DNA from: Euryarchaeota archaeon UBA605
Lineage (GTDB): Archaea > Thermoplasmatota > Poseidoniia > Poseidoniales > Thalassarchaeaceae
NCBI GenBank assembly: GCA_002504905.1
Contig: DATY01000029.1
Location: 6,906-70,905, forward strand
Direction: 5' to 3'
DNA: 64,000 nt
Part shown: positions 1-9,534 of the stretch, piece after piece
Layout of the letters: every line of letters begins with the position of its first letter
How positions within the stretch are numbered: the stretch's first letter is position 1
Notes under the pieces: generated by a model
The model's input: only the letters and a program-made list of their open reading frames with translations
Database searches by the model: none
Told to the model about the DNA's origin: nothing
Translations under genes and position numbers: made by a program

Positions 1-1803
1 TCTAGAATCGTCGTATAATTGCGATAAATAATTTCCTGAATCTTCAGGATATAAGCTGTTTGAGATATTTATTTGCCCCCAACCTTCAAACGCATTTGGA
101 ATATCTGGAGTCCCTAAATCATCTGCACCATTAATTAAGACTGATCTAATTAAGTCTGATCTCGGTTCAACTATTCCTTCATTTACACGAAGGAATTGTC
201 TGGCCATTGTTGTTGCACCAGCAGCTACCGCTGTTGACATTGACGAACCATTGAGAGTCATGTATAGGGGGATTTCAGTGCCATCATGAGCGGAGGAAGA
301 GCAACTATCACCTTGAACAAATTGTGCTTCTTCTGCTTGAGCAGAACATATCATAACACCTGGAGCAACTAAATCAGGCTTTATTCTACCATCTAAAGTA
401 GTTCCTTTGGATGAGGATGGATGAATCTCACCAGCCTGTTGACTACCAAATGAGCCAGTAGTAGATGTTCCTATTGTGAGGACATTCTTAGCAGTGCCAG
501 GAGGAGTAATACTTTGATACCCGTTCATTCCTAAATCCCCAGCCGAGAATAATGCCAGAAAACTTGGTTCATCCACTAAATATGAATCTGCTGAACGTGA
601 ATCAGAACTGTATTCACCTACAAGATTGATATTGCCCCAACTATTGGTTTGTATGCGTGCACTCTGTTGATATGAATGTGCAAACATTTCGTATAGAGAA
701 CCCCATCGAGCTAAAATTCCAGAACTATCTGCTTCCAATTGATAGAAATGAAATGTTGCTGCAGGCACTATTCCTGTAGAATTTGAATCTCCTGAACCAT
801 CACCCAATATAGTAGAAGTAACATGAGTTCCATGGCCACTGTTTCTATCCTGATATGAATTATCAGGGCCAAACAAGTCATATATTGCTCTAACTCTGCC
901 ATCAAAATCCCCATGATCTGCATCAATTCCAGTATCTGAGATTGCTAGAATTTCACCACTTCCATTAAGGCTAAAATTGGATATAGTCGATGCAATATTA
1001 CTTCCAATTATTTGACTAGCATTAGTATTATGGATTGAAATAGTTGAAGATTCTTGAATGCTCAATATTCTTCCATCCATAGCTAGAACAGGTAACCAAG
1101 AAGCATCTATTCCTTTAATTTGGCATAAATGAATATCGCAAATATTCCTTGATATTGAACTATCTGAAATACGATTCATATCTGATTCAAGTTCAGATAA
1201 TTGCGATAATTGTAAGTCCGAAGTAATTGTCAAGTCTAAATCAAGCAATAATCCTCCTCTACCAGAGAAATCAAGTAAATTTGTAGACACACGCCATGCA
1301 ATAGGTAATCCTTCAATCCACCTTACTAAGGGAGATTTTTCTAATTCTGATTTGAAAGTCAAAACATCTTCAACTGGAAGTCTAATAATTAATGCAGAAT
1401 CGGGGAGAATATCGAGAATAGGGAAACCATAAGAATCGACCAAATTAATTAGTTCAGTCATATCAACACTGTTGGATTGAATAATTGCCAAACCAGTACG
1501 TGAAAGAGCCGCTGAGTCATACAAACTCTCAGGACCTAATGGCATTGGATCGACCAATGGATCAAAGTTACCAAATGGAGAATGAATAATTCCAGTGAAA
1601 TGATTCAATTCATAATTTGATTCAGAAACTACTGATAACTTGCTCCATTTACTAATTATTGGTGACTCTTGAAAATCAGAATTTTCAGTAGAAATTACAT
1701 CCTCACTCACAGCAGATACAGCACCAGACCAAGATGAAAAAATTAGAATCAAAAGAATTGGGAAAATCGATTTCACAGCAGTCATAACACGCTTGGGAAA
1801 CAT
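1..1803 (-). CDS. Secreted subtilisin-like (S8) serine protease, C-terminus beyond the window edge
   Basis: An exported subtilase whose reading frame is open to base 1, so the C-terminus is missing. The start is ATG at 1803 (MFPKRVMTAVKS..., positive charges then a hydrophobic signal-peptide core); ATG at 1785 is in frame and also possible. About 250 residues follow before the catalytic domain and probably include a propeptide. The catalytic Asp lies in SDTGIDADHGDF (near 920-955), His in GHGTHVTS (near 815-840) and Ser in NGSSMSTA (Ser codon 241-243). The wide spacing, with a long insert between His and Ser, resembles the KP-43/kumamolisin-unlike branch of large S8 enzymes. The oxyanion position reads SAGDLG, with Asp instead of the usual Asn (codon 535-537). 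It lies 52 bases downstream of GAPDH on the same strand. Its likely role is extracellular protein degradation; the substrate is unknown. Confidence 0.9.
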   Translation of the reverse strand, partial: MFPKRVMTAVKSIFPILLILIFSSWSGAVSAVSEDVISTENSDFQESPIISKWSKLSVVSESNYELNHFTGIIHSPFGNFDPLVDPMPLGPESLYDSAALSRTGLAIIQSNSVDMTELINLVDSYGFPILDILPDSALIIRLPVEDVLTFKSELEKSPLVRWIEGLPIAWRVSTNLLDFSGRGGLLLDLDLTITSDLQLSQLSELESDMNRISDSSISRNICDIHLCQIKGIDASWLPVLAMDGRILSIQESSTISIHNTNASQIIGSNIASTISNFSLNGSGEILAISDTGIDADHGDFDGRVRAIYDLFGPDNSYQDRNSGHGTHVTSTILGDGSGDSNSTGIVPAATFHFYQLEADSSGILARWGSLYEMFAHSYQQSARIQTNSWGNINLVGEYSSDSRSADSYLVDEPSFLALFSAGDLGMNGYQSITPPGTAKNVLTIGTSTTGSFGSQQAGEIHPSSSKGTTLDGRIKPDLVAPGVMICSAQAEEAQFVQGDSCSSSAHDGTEIPLYMTLNGSSMSTAVAAGATTMARQFLRVNEGIVEPRSDLIRSVLINGADDLGTPDIPNAFEGWGQINISNSLYPEDSGNYLSQLYDDSR

Positions 1804-1855
1804 TAAGCCCTTTTGACCGTTAACGTTTGGTGAATCGAAAAATAATCATAATTTT

Positions 1856-2896
1856 CTAGATGCCATAGTACTCAGATATCGCCAAATCAGTTTTTGCAAC
1901 ACTGACTTTCCAGTCTTTCTCAGTTCCCATTAAAGCTCTTACACAATCTACATTTTCAGGAATAACATCACTCTCTTGATGAATTGCTTGGAAATAATAT
2001 AATCTGTTCTCAATTAACTTGACCCCATCTTCCCAAACAAAAATCTCATGTAAATCTCCCCATTTCCTACCTATGTCTCTGGCCATTTCCATTACTTCTG
2101 CCGTAGTTGGAATACGATCATCTTTACCGCTCATCACAATCACACGAGGAGACTCTTTCCACATTTTAATGATTGAATCTGTACTCAATCCATGTCCATC
2201 TGGTAAATCTGCAATTATCGAATGAACATGCATTAAAGTCGTAGGGACTGCGACAGCAAGGGAATTTATATCAATTTCAGGCTTAACAGTCATCACATCT
2301 GGGCCATGGTGACTAGGTACCTTTAACACCGGTTTGATAGCATTAATCGGACCCTTATTAGAATCTCCAGGATCAGCGGCTCTCCGAATCATTGTGCACT
2401 CAACTCTGAGGGAGCCGCAATGATCATACAAGGGGACCAACGTTCTTGAAAGACCCGTGGTGTTACATGAAACCACACGCGTACCTTGAGCATTGAGATT
2501 TTCTGAATGGTTGGCACAAGAAGTATACGAAAGACCAGTTAAAGAATGTTTTTCGCCACCTTGAAACATGTATTTTACTCCTGCTGATTTATATTTTTCT
2601 AGGTTAGCTGCCCCCATTTTTCCTGGTGCACAATCGATAACAACATCAGCAATAGACAGTAGGTCTGTTAATCCGCCTTCACAATTATATCCTTTCTTAG
2701 AAAAAGATTTTATTTTTTCTTCATCATCAAAGGTACAATACAATGGAAAACCTCGTTTTTCAGCAAGACCACATCCAAAAGAAGGTCCTGTTTTTGTCAC
2801 TCCAATGACCTTCATATCATCTTGTGCATCTATAGCATCTGCTACTCTCTTACCTATTGTACCAAAACCATTTATTGCGACCTTTATCATATCCAT
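1856..2896 (-). CDS. gap: Type II (archaeal) glyceraldehyde-3-phosphate dehydrogenase
   Basis: Phosphorylating NAD(P)-dependent glyceraldehyde-3-phosphate dehydrogenase of the archaeal class, interconverting glyceraldehyde-3-phosphate and 1,3-bisphosphoglycerate in glycolysis or gluconeogenesis in the cytosol. The Rossmann motif INGFGTIGKRVADAI is at the N-terminus, and the catalytic cysteine sits in VVSCNTTGLSR near residue 144. The length of about 345 residues is normal. The first ATG gives MDMIKVAING; most family members begin at MIKVAING, which would be the second ATG at 2890, so the two-codon extension is uncertain. It is transcribed away from the GXGXG/glutamate-synthase-like gene across a 156-base divergent spacer that carries a long inverted repeat. 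A subtilase follows 52 bases downstream. Confidence 0.97.
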   Translation of the reverse strand: MDMIKVAINGFGTIGKRVADAIDAQDDMKVIGVTKTGPSFGCGLAEKRGFPLYCTFDDEEKIKSFSKKGYNCEGGLTDLLSIADVVIDCAPGKMGAANLEKYKSAGVKYMFQGGEKHSLTGLSYTSCANHSENLNAQGTRVVSCNTTGLSRTLVPLYDHCGSLRVECTMIRRAADPGDSNKGPINAIKPVLKVPSHHGPDVMTVKPEIDINSLAVAVPTTLMHVHSIIADLPDGHGLSTDSIIKMWKESPRVIVMSGKDDRIPTTAEVMEMARDIGRKWGDLHEIFVWEDGVKLIENRLYYFQAIHQESDVIPENVDCVRALMGTEKDWKVSVAKTDLAISEYYGI

Positions 2897-3015
2897 AATC
2901 TCACTAACCGCCCTTTGACAATAACATGCCTGAGTAGAAACTCTATCAATATACCCTTTTTACTAACAGAGTTTATCCAATTTCCAATACTTTGATTAGC
3001 CTTCAAACCGTCAGA

Positions 3016-3047
3016 ATCAAGACTAAATACACCCTCAGAGTCTTGAT
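3016..3047. promoter_or_regulatory. Inverted repeat flanking a TATA-like box, candidate operator
   Basis: A perfect 9-base inverted repeat, ATCAAGACT (3016-3024) and AGTCTTGAT (3039-3047), encloses a 14-base spacer that begins with the TATA-like AAATAC. The box is about 25 bases before the ATG at 3053, where a leaderless transcript would place it. A dimeric regulator bound here would occlude the promoter of the GXGXG gene and possibly affect the divergent gap gene. The repeat is directly visible; its operator role is inferred. Confidence 0.5.
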
Positions 3048-3052
3048 AGTAT

Positions 3053-4597
3053 ATGCGCGAGGTCACGGAAAAGAGCATTAAATTGAATCGTGACCTGGAA
3101 AAAATGCTTGCAGAAGCATTAGAACGAGATTTACTGGTAAGAATAGGATGGGGGAGAAATGGTGATGAAAAACCCAAACAAGGAGAAATAGGAGTTATTA
3201 CTCATCTCCCTAAGAAATCTAGGGTATTATTATTAGGAAACTTAGGAGAATGTTGCGGAGCTATGAATAAAGGAGGGAATTTAACAATTCAAGGCGCATG
3301 CTCTTCAATGGCGGGAGCGTTTCAGGAAAATGGCAGATTAATTATCGAAAAAGATGCTGGCGATAGAATTGGTTCAAATATGAATGGCGGAATGATTAAC
3401 GTCCAAGGATCAGTATCTAATTTCGCAGGTGAGTCTATGAAAGATGGAACAATTTTAGTTCGTGGGCATGCCGGAGAAAAGGTAGGAGCAGGAATGTCTG
3501 GAGGGACAATTATTGTTTTAGGATCCGTTGGAAGAGAACCAGGGATTGGAATGACCGGAGGCAAAGTAATAGTCGCAGGAAGTTGTCCTCCGGCAGGAAA
3601 TGGAGCGGAGATTAGAGGTATAAATACAAAAGAAATTTCAGAAATTTCTGAACATCTAGAACCTCTTGGATTATCTGTAAATAGTGATGCTTTAGTGATT
3701 ATTCCATCACAAGATGTAACCGCTATTTTTGAGCATCCCGAAATAAGTGTAATGGAAGGATTAGAAAATATATTACTAGTTCCATCTGGAAAAAATAATC
3801 AATCACTATATGAAAAATTAGATTGTGAAACATTATTGAAAACAATCAATCAGGATGAAGACGAGGGCATTATATTCCCAATACCTTGGCTTATTGAAAG
3901 AGAAAAGGTTGATGTTTTAGAAGGTAAAATGCTATCTAATCAACCTTGCTTAGTTAGGGAATCTCCAAGAGAAATTGATTTACTAATTGTTGACCAAGAT
4001 AACATTGTTAATGTCTCTGATGTCCTTCCTAAATGTTCAGGAATTGTTCTTAATTTAGAGTCTCTTCCTAAAATGAATGATGCCGAAGTAGAAGCATTAA
4101 TCGTCTCTTTAAGGAGTAAAATAAAGAAAAAGTCCATTGTCATGTTAAGAGATAGAGTAGATAGAGTTGAAAATCTACTTAGAATGATAATTGACTTAGA
4201 TTTAGATGGAGCTGTAATCAATGCCGCCACTCCTGGCGGAAATAGAGCTGCTGCTGCATTACCAAGAATTGGGTTGGCATCCAGAGCGATGAATATTAAA
4301 GAACAAGGAAGACATTTGTTGATTAAATTGGATGAAAGCCCCAGCGCAGAGGATTTCATAATCGCTAAAGGTTCAGGCTGTTCATTGATTGTTGCTCCTA
4401 GTAGTGATGAAAAATTGGAAGAAAATCTTGTATGGCTTAAATCGACAATTAATGGTTGGATGTCTGATTTAGGCGTTCAAAATCTAGAAGAGATTACTAG
4501 AAGAAATTTGAGAGCAATAGATTATGATACTGCTGCAATTTCTGGACTTAGATTAATCGGTTACGATCGCCCTCTTCCAATGTGGCTTGGAAATTAG
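3053..4597 (+). CDS. GXGXG-domain protein fused to a degenerate glutamate-synthase-like FMN-barrel region
   Basis: Residues about 40-200 are a run of GXGXG beta-helix turns (GGNLTIQG, GRLIIEKDAGDRIG, GGMINVQG, GGTIIVLG, GGKVIVAG), the fold shared by the C-terminus of glutamate synthase and FwdC. Residues about 300-514 recall the FMN-binding barrel and tail of glutamate synthase: LDGAVINAATPGGNRAAAALPRIG, then EEITRRNLRAIDYDTAAISGLRL. In GltB the GXGXG domain follows the barrel, so the order here is reversed. I see no 3Fe-4S cysteine cluster and no amidotransferase domain. The start is ATG 3053, about 25 bases after a TATA-like element, which suggests a leaderless mRNA. PheT follows after 8 bases, probably co-transcribed. 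Function unknown; a scaffold or non-catalytic role is as likely as an enzyme. Confidence 0.7.
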   Translation: MREVTEKSIKLNRDLEKMLAEALERDLLVRIGWGRNGDEKPKQGEIGVITHLPKKSRVLLLGNLGECCGAMNKGGNLTIQGACSSMAGAFQENGRLIIEKDAGDRIGSNMNGGMINVQGSVSNFAGESMKDGTILVRGHAGEKVGAGMSGGTIIVLGSVGREPGIGMTGGKVIVAGSCPPAGNGAEIRGINTKEISEISEHLEPLGLSVNSDALVIIPSQDVTAIFEHPEISVMEGLENILLVPSGKNNQSLYEKLDCETLLKTINQDEDEGIIFPIPWLIEREKVDVLEGKMLSNQPCLVRESPREIDLLIVDQDNIVNVSDVLPKCSGIVLNLESLPKMNDAEVEALIVSLRSKIKKKSIVMLRDRVDRVENLLRMIIDLDLDGAVINAATPGGNRAAAALPRIGLASRAMNIKEQGRHLLIKLDESPSAEDFIIAKGSGCSLIVAPSSDEKLEENLVWLKSTINGWMSDLGVQNLEEITRRNLRAIDYDTAAISGLRLIGYDRPLPMWLGN

Positions 4598-4605
4598 GTG
4601 AAATT

Positions 4606-6360
4606 ATGCCAACATTAAAATTTAATCATGATATCTTGGAATATCTCCACGAGATTAAAGATCAGAAATATGATTCAGAAGATTGGGAAAAAAGAATGCC
4701 ATCAATAGGATGTGTGGTTGAAGAAAATGATAGTGAAGGACTCGAAATAGAAATTTTTCCAGATAGAACTGACATGCTTAGTCATGAAACTATTTCTAGG
4801 GCTGCTAGAGCTTTTCTCAACTCAGTTAGTGAATCTCCAAGACTTGATGTAATTCAAGGAGAAGTTAATTTAGAAGTCGATAAATCTCTCAAAAAGATTC
4901 GGCCAGTAATATTGGGAGCCATTGTTAGAGGAGTAGACAATGGGACTAGTCAGAAAGAAAAAGATGATTTTATTCAATCTTTGATGGATCACCAAGAAAA
5001 ATTACACTTGACATTGGGCAGAAAAAGAAAATTTGCTTCTATAGGAGTACATGATTTATCAGAATTAAGCCCACCATTCAGAGTAATTTCAGTAGATCAG
5101 GAATATAAATTCACACCACTAGCCGAAGAAAAAGAAATGACAATTGAAAATATTTTACAATTACACCCTAAAGGTAAAGAATATGCTCATCTAATGACTG
5201 ATTTAGAAAATTATCCATTAATTGTTGACTCTGAAAACAGAGTACTTTCATTTCCTCCAATTATTAATGGCGCCCATACTACAGTAAATGAGAATACTAG
5301 AGATTTTTTCATTGATGTGACAGGATGGGACGAGAGGTCTTGTGAAGCGTGTTTACTTTTGATATGTTTATCACTTGCAGAAAGAGGAGGGGAAATCGAA
5401 TCTATTCAGATAAAAAACTGGAATGAAGAATCATTAATTGTTCCAAGAGGTGATGCAAAAAAGCATAGAGTTCCAGATAGATTAATTAGAAATATTCTAG
5501 GAATAGAATTAAGCAAAACTGAGATTGCAAAATCAATAAAAAAAATGGGTGGAGAGTTAATAGACACAAGAACAGTAACCGATGGCCCTGATAAAATTGA
5601 AAGGTGGGCCGACTGTATGGTTGGTGAAAAAGAGCATATCATTTCAATGCCGCGATGGAGAAATGATATTATGCACCCTGTAGATATTGTCGAAGATATT
5701 GCAATAGGATATGGTTATGAAAATCTTCCAGAGCAATTATCAACAGTACATTTAGATGCTATTCCATTACCTTCGTCTAATCTTCAAAGAAGAATCAGTT
5801 CCAGTCTTCGTGCATTGGGATTACAGGAAACTCAAAGCCTAACTCTTTCAAATAAACGTGATCAGTTTGATAGAGTTAGATGGGATGAAAAAGATAAAAG
5901 TACGATAATTTCTAATCCTATAACCAAGGAACATACAATGTTAAGACAACATATTTTACCATCATTACTGAATCTTTTAGCAGCAAACAGACATCATGAG
6001 TTACCTCAAAGAGTGCACGAGTTAGGAGAAGTAGTTAGGAATTCAGAAAATAAATCTCGTCTATCATGGGCATGTGCTGAAGTGGGGGGAGGTTTTTCTG
6101 CAGCAAAAGGAATTGCGAGTGCATTACTCAGAGACTTAGGAGCTAACCTCTCAGAAGTAAAATGGGAAGGAATTAACGAAGAAGAGGGGCCATGGATTAA
6201 AGGCAGAGGTGCTAGAATAATTATTAACAACATAGAAGTGGGGCAAATAGGAGAAATTGATCCAAAAGTATCATTTGAATTTGGGCTCAAAGTCCCAATA
6301 CAAGCTGGCGAATTTGATGTAGATGCCTTAGGCAGGACAATACCTGACCCTGTAATTTAA
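4606..6360 (+). CDS. pheT: Phenylalanyl-tRNA synthetase beta subunit, archaeal type
   Basis: Beta chain of the heterotetrameric PheRS, which charges tRNA-Phe and carries editing and tRNA-binding functions. The N-terminus MPTLKFNHDILEYL, the Glu/Asp segment EIFPDRTDMLS, the B3/4-like middle region and the B5 segment with MPRWRNDIMHPVDIVEDIAIGYGYENLP are characteristic of the archaeal/eukaryotic beta subunit. The C-terminal catalytic-like domain ends in VPIQAGEFDVDAL. The length of 584 residues is typical. ATG 4606 is chosen over an in-frame ATG 24 bases upstream because AGGTGA (4596-4601) is properly spaced before it and overlaps the previous stop codon, suggesting translational coupling. The partner pheS is not in this window. 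Confidence 0.96.
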   Translation: MPTLKFNHDILEYLHEIKDQKYDSEDWEKRMPSIGCVVEENDSEGLEIEIFPDRTDMLSHETISRAARAFLNSVSESPRLDVIQGEVNLEVDKSLKKIRPVILGAIVRGVDNGTSQKEKDDFIQSLMDHQEKLHLTLGRKRKFASIGVHDLSELSPPFRVISVDQEYKFTPLAEEKEMTIENILQLHPKGKEYAHLMTDLENYPLIVDSENRVLSFPPIINGAHTTVNENTRDFFIDVTGWDERSCEACLLLICLSLAERGGEIESIQIKNWNEESLIVPRGDAKKHRVPDRLIRNILGIELSKTEIAKSIKKMGGELIDTRTVTDGPDKIERWADCMVGEKEHIISMPRWRNDIMHPVDIVEDIAIGYGYENLPEQLSTVHLDAIPLPSSNLQRRISSSLRALGLQETQSLTLSNKRDQFDRVRWDEKDKSTIISNPITKEHTMLRQHILPSLLNLLAANRHHELPQRVHELGEVVRNSENKSRLSWACAEVGGGFSAAKGIASALLRDLGANLSEVKWEGINEEEGPWIKGRGARIIINNIEVGQIGEIDPKVSFEFGLKVPIQAGEFDVDALGRTIPDPVI

Positions 6361-6366
6361 TTCAAC

Positions 6367-6555
6367 TCATTTTTTCTCATCTGATAGGAGTGCCATAGCA
6401 TCAATGAAGGTTTTATTCGTGAGATGAGAACGATTATTTTCTTCCTTTTTCTCACCCCTAACTTCTCTTTCATATTCAACTACAATATTGTCTTCAATTT
6501 CTGAAGATTTCTTCCTCCCAGAAGATTTCTTTCTGAATGGCCATATCGGTGCCAT
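6367..6555 (-). CDS. Small basic/charged hypothetical protein
   Basis: A 62-residue ORF that fills the otherwise empty interval between pheT and the SGNH gene. It begins MAPIWPFRKKSSGRKK, is rich in Lys, Arg and Glu, and ends DAMALLSDEKK. It has no membrane segment and no recognised domain. It converges on pheT with a 6-base gap; the T-rich stretch at its end could also serve as the pheT terminator. The ORF is plausible as a gene but could be chance; nothing in the sequence proves translation. Confidence 0.45.
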   Translation of the reverse strand: MAPIWPFRKKSSGRKKSSEIEDNIVVEYEREVRGEKKEENNRSHLTNKTFIDAMALLSDEKK

Positions 6556-6648
6556 GAACTGGCAGCAACCGCTAAGGACTTCAACACTTCCCTATTTTCT
6601 GAACAAAACAGCGAGATAATCAAAGAGTAGGAACACTTAGGATACATT

Positions 6649-9534
6649 ATGATGAGAGGTTTCGCGGCATTGTTTATTACGTCCTTGATCTTAATACAAG
6701 TGGGGAGTTTCAATAATTATGATACTCTAAATTACCAAATGAATACAACCTCAAAGGATCATGAACTGGGCCATAATGAAAATATTAGTTTAGATATATT
6801 ATTAGTTGGAAACTCTTATACAAGTTTTAATGAATTGAATCAGAAATTGGAAAGTATTTTGGATTTTTCTGGTGAAAATTCAAACGTAAATTCTGTAACT
6901 GGTGGAGGGATGAAATTATCCGATCATTCAGAAGATGCAAATCAACAAAATAGTGAATTAAGTGTTAAGCTTTCTGAAGGGCATGATTATGTAATTTTAC
7001 AAGATCAAAGTCAAGTTCCATCATTCCCAACAAGTTCTGAATTTTGGGAAGATAGTAAAGAAGCTGTTAAAGATTTAAATGAAAGAATAAATTCTGAAGG
7101 AGGGGAAACAATTCTACTAATGACCTGGGGTCGAAAAGATGGCGATACAAATAACCCTGTAAGAAATCCAGATTATTTGTCTATGCAACTACATCTTCAA
7201 CAAGGATATGAGATGTATCTTGAAAATTCAACTAATTCAGAAAAACCAGTTTTCTTGGCACCTGTCGGCCTTGCATTCAAGAATATCTATGAAAAAGTCA
7301 ATGAAACTGGGATTGACCCCTCACAAAATGAAAATTCTTTTTCAAACCTTTACTCGGATGGTTCACATCCATCACTAGATGGTACATATCTTACAAGTTG
7401 TGTAATATTTGCAGTAATAACTGGTAATTCCCCTGTAGGGGAAAATATTCCTGTTGGAATATCAGCGGAAAGAGCATTAGAATTACAGGAAGCCGCGGCG
7501 GATACAGTTTTCAATAAAACTCCAGACTATCTGTATCCATTTGAAATTGAAAATGGACCGGGAGTAGAATTTGGCCCAGATTCAGGATCGGTTTTTGCTA
7601 TCGATCCGGGTAACCTGATTAATCTAAATGTAAATTTTACGAATCTAGCAGAATTTAATGATGTAGTAAATATCAAAATAAACGGGCCTGAAAATTGGAT
7701 AATTGATTGGGATTATTCTTCAGATACTTCCGAAGGATTTGATTTCGAAATTCTTTCAGACGCTACTGAATGGACCGAATTCTCCATTACGGCCCCTATT
7801 ACGGAAAACGGAATGCCATTGGCGAATTCATTACATCAATTTTCAATGGAGGTTAATTCTAATTTTTCCGGCAGTAGTGATTGGTATAATTTTTCTATGA
7901 AGTATGGTTACTTCCATGGAGTAGAAATTGTAAATGGCGGAGGAACTTTTTCTATTTCTCCTTATGACGTTGCAACGATTGAAATGACCGCCAGAAATCT
8001 TGGGAATACTCAAAGAGACATCGCAGTAAGTGTAAGGCCGGTAAATGAGAATGGAAGTGCTTTAGGCGATTATTCTCAAGCATTCGCATTAGATGATTGG
8101 AATGTATTCATACAAGATAAAATGGAGCTTGATGCAATGTGGCCTAATGAAACTGGTAAAATTAGATTTCAAATTCAGTCGCCTTATCTAACAAGTGGAA
8201 CGATATTCTTTGAGATAAAAATATGGAGTACTGCTATCCCTGATGAGCCAGTTAATGCGATTCAAAGAGTAAATATTGTTCCAAGATCAGGCGGTAACTT
8301 AGAACTCAACAATATAGACTGTCAATTTGAAACTAAACCAGGAGATAGTTGTAGAACAGAATTAATTGTAGAGAATACTGGCGATATACCTTATGATTTC
8401 GAACTCATAGTTAAGGAAACGCCCGACTGGATAAATCTTGAAATTAGTGAAAGTAATTTTAATTTAAATTCAGGGGAGATTAAAAATCAAATTTATCTTA
8501 ATGTATCTGTAGGTGAAGGAATTCTTTCTGGAGAATCTACAGAAATATTTGTCGAATTGTGGGTAGATGGATGGAATCCTAAAACAATTAGTTTCGAAGT
8601 AGTAGTTAGCGACTATTTTAACTGGAATTTGATAAGCGAAATATATAATCATGAATATGATTATGAAGAAAGAACTGTTAATATATCTGCGCAATGGATA
8701 ATGGAAAATAATGGTAATGTCAATGATGGGATTGTAGTTAATCTAGATTGCAATATTTTTACTGATTTTGAGTTAGAACTGCCTTCTGAGGCTGAAGAAC
8801 AAAATTCCAATAATCCGCGTTCATTTGAAATTTTAGATGTGGAAATAGGTCAAAAAATTAATTTCACGGCATGGATGAATATTTCTTATGATGAAATTTC
8901 TCAAACAATGTTTTTTGTTGAAGGCCCCACATTAACTATCGAAGCTAGATCAATTAGAGATCCCAGAATAATTTTCGAAAATAGCGTTACTGAAGAACAA
9001 GACTTGTTTAAGCAGGAAGTATCTAATTCAAATAACGACGATGGATCTGTAATTATAGAATTTTTTAGAGTATGGCAGACTGTAATTATTAGCCTAATTG
9101 TGATAATATTCGGATGTATTGGAGTGGTTAAGGCAATACAATTTAGAATCGAACAAGACCGAAAAAGATTGGGGCTACCTCAAGAAGAGGATGAAGAAAC
9201 AGCCGGGGAATGGATGACAAAATTCATTAAAAAATCCGAACCAAAGATTTTCGTTGAGAGTGAAACAATAGACTCTGTTGGATTCGAATCAGATTTCTTA
9301 AGCAGATCAAATAAAAAAGAAAAAATTAGCGAAAAATCAACCTCTAGATTTGATGTAAAGATAGCCAGTAAATCTCTAGATAAAGCGATGACCGAAGATG
9401 CACTTGATGATATTGTTGAATTAGCAGATGATATTAATGCTGAGAAAGAAATTCATCCACAAAATTATAATTTAGATAAAGATGACTTTGAGTCTAGATT
9501 ATCGAAATTAGGTAAAAAGATTAACGAGGAATAA
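6649..9534 (+). CDS. Membrane-anchored ectoprotein with an SGNH-hydrolase (DUF4886-like) domain
   Basis: A signal peptide (about residues 1-22) is followed by an SGNH/GDSL-type domain at about 45-270: block I is LLVGNSYTSF, a middle block is DYVILQDQSQ, and block V is SDGSHPSLDGTYL with the Asp-x-x-His pair. The layout resembles the DUF4886 family. Residues about 300-800 are beta-rich modules, including segments like the NEW3/CARDB type found in archaeal surface proteins. One membrane helix lies at about 811-833 (VIISLIVIIFGCIGVVKA), then a charged cytoplasmic tail of about 125 residues. The catalytic domain is therefore outside the cell; an esterase or deacetylase acting on glycans or lipids is an inference. 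The RNase HII start codon directly follows the stop, suggesting co-transcription. Confidence 0.8.
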   Translation: MMRGFAALFITSLILIQVGSFNNYDTLNYQMNTTSKDHELGHNENISLDILLVGNSYTSFNELNQKLESILDFSGENSNVNSVTGGGMKLSDHSEDANQQNSELSVKLSEGHDYVILQDQSQVPSFPTSSEFWEDSKEAVKDLNERINSEGGETILLMTWGRKDGDTNNPVRNPDYLSMQLHLQQGYEMYLENSTNSEKPVFLAPVGLAFKNIYEKVNETGIDPSQNENSFSNLYSDGSHPSLDGTYLTSCVIFAVITGNSPVGENIPVGISAERALELQEAAADTVFNKTPDYLYPFEIENGPGVEFGPDSGSVFAIDPGNLINLNVNFTNLAEFNDVVNIKINGPENWIIDWDYSSDTSEGFDFEILSDATEWTEFSITAPITENGMPLANSLHQFSMEVNSNFSGSSDWYNFSMKYGYFHGVEIVNGGGTFSISPYDVATIEMTARNLGNTQRDIAVSVRPVNENGSALGDYSQAFALDDWNVFIQDKMELDAMWPNETGKIRFQIQSPYLTSGTIFFEIKIWSTAIPDEPVNAIQRVNIVPRSGGNLELNNIDCQFETKPGDSCRTELIVENTGDIPYDFELIVKETPDWINLEISESNFNLNSGEIKNQIYLNVSVGEGILSGESTEIFVELWVDGWNPKTISFEVVVSDYFNWNLISEIYNHEYDYEERTVNISAQWIMENNGNVNDGIVVNLDCNIFTDFELELPSEAEEQNSNNPRSFEILDVEIGQKINFTAWMNISYDEISQTMFFVEGPTLTIEARSIRDPRIIFENSVTEEQDLFKQEVSNSNNDDGSVIIEFFRVWQTVIISLIVIIFGCIGVVKAIQFRIEQDRKRLGLPQEEDEETAGEWMTKFIKKSEPKIFVESETIDSVGFESDFLSRSNKKEKISEKSTSRFDVKIASKSLDKAMTEDALDDIVELADDINAEKEIHPQNYNLDKDDFESRLSKLGKKINEE

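Noticed and set aside
2887..3177. A 96-codon minus-strand ORF crossing the gap/GXGXG spacer
   Set aside because: It overlaps the well-supported gene at 3053 and the operator-like spacer, and its translation has no recognisable pattern.
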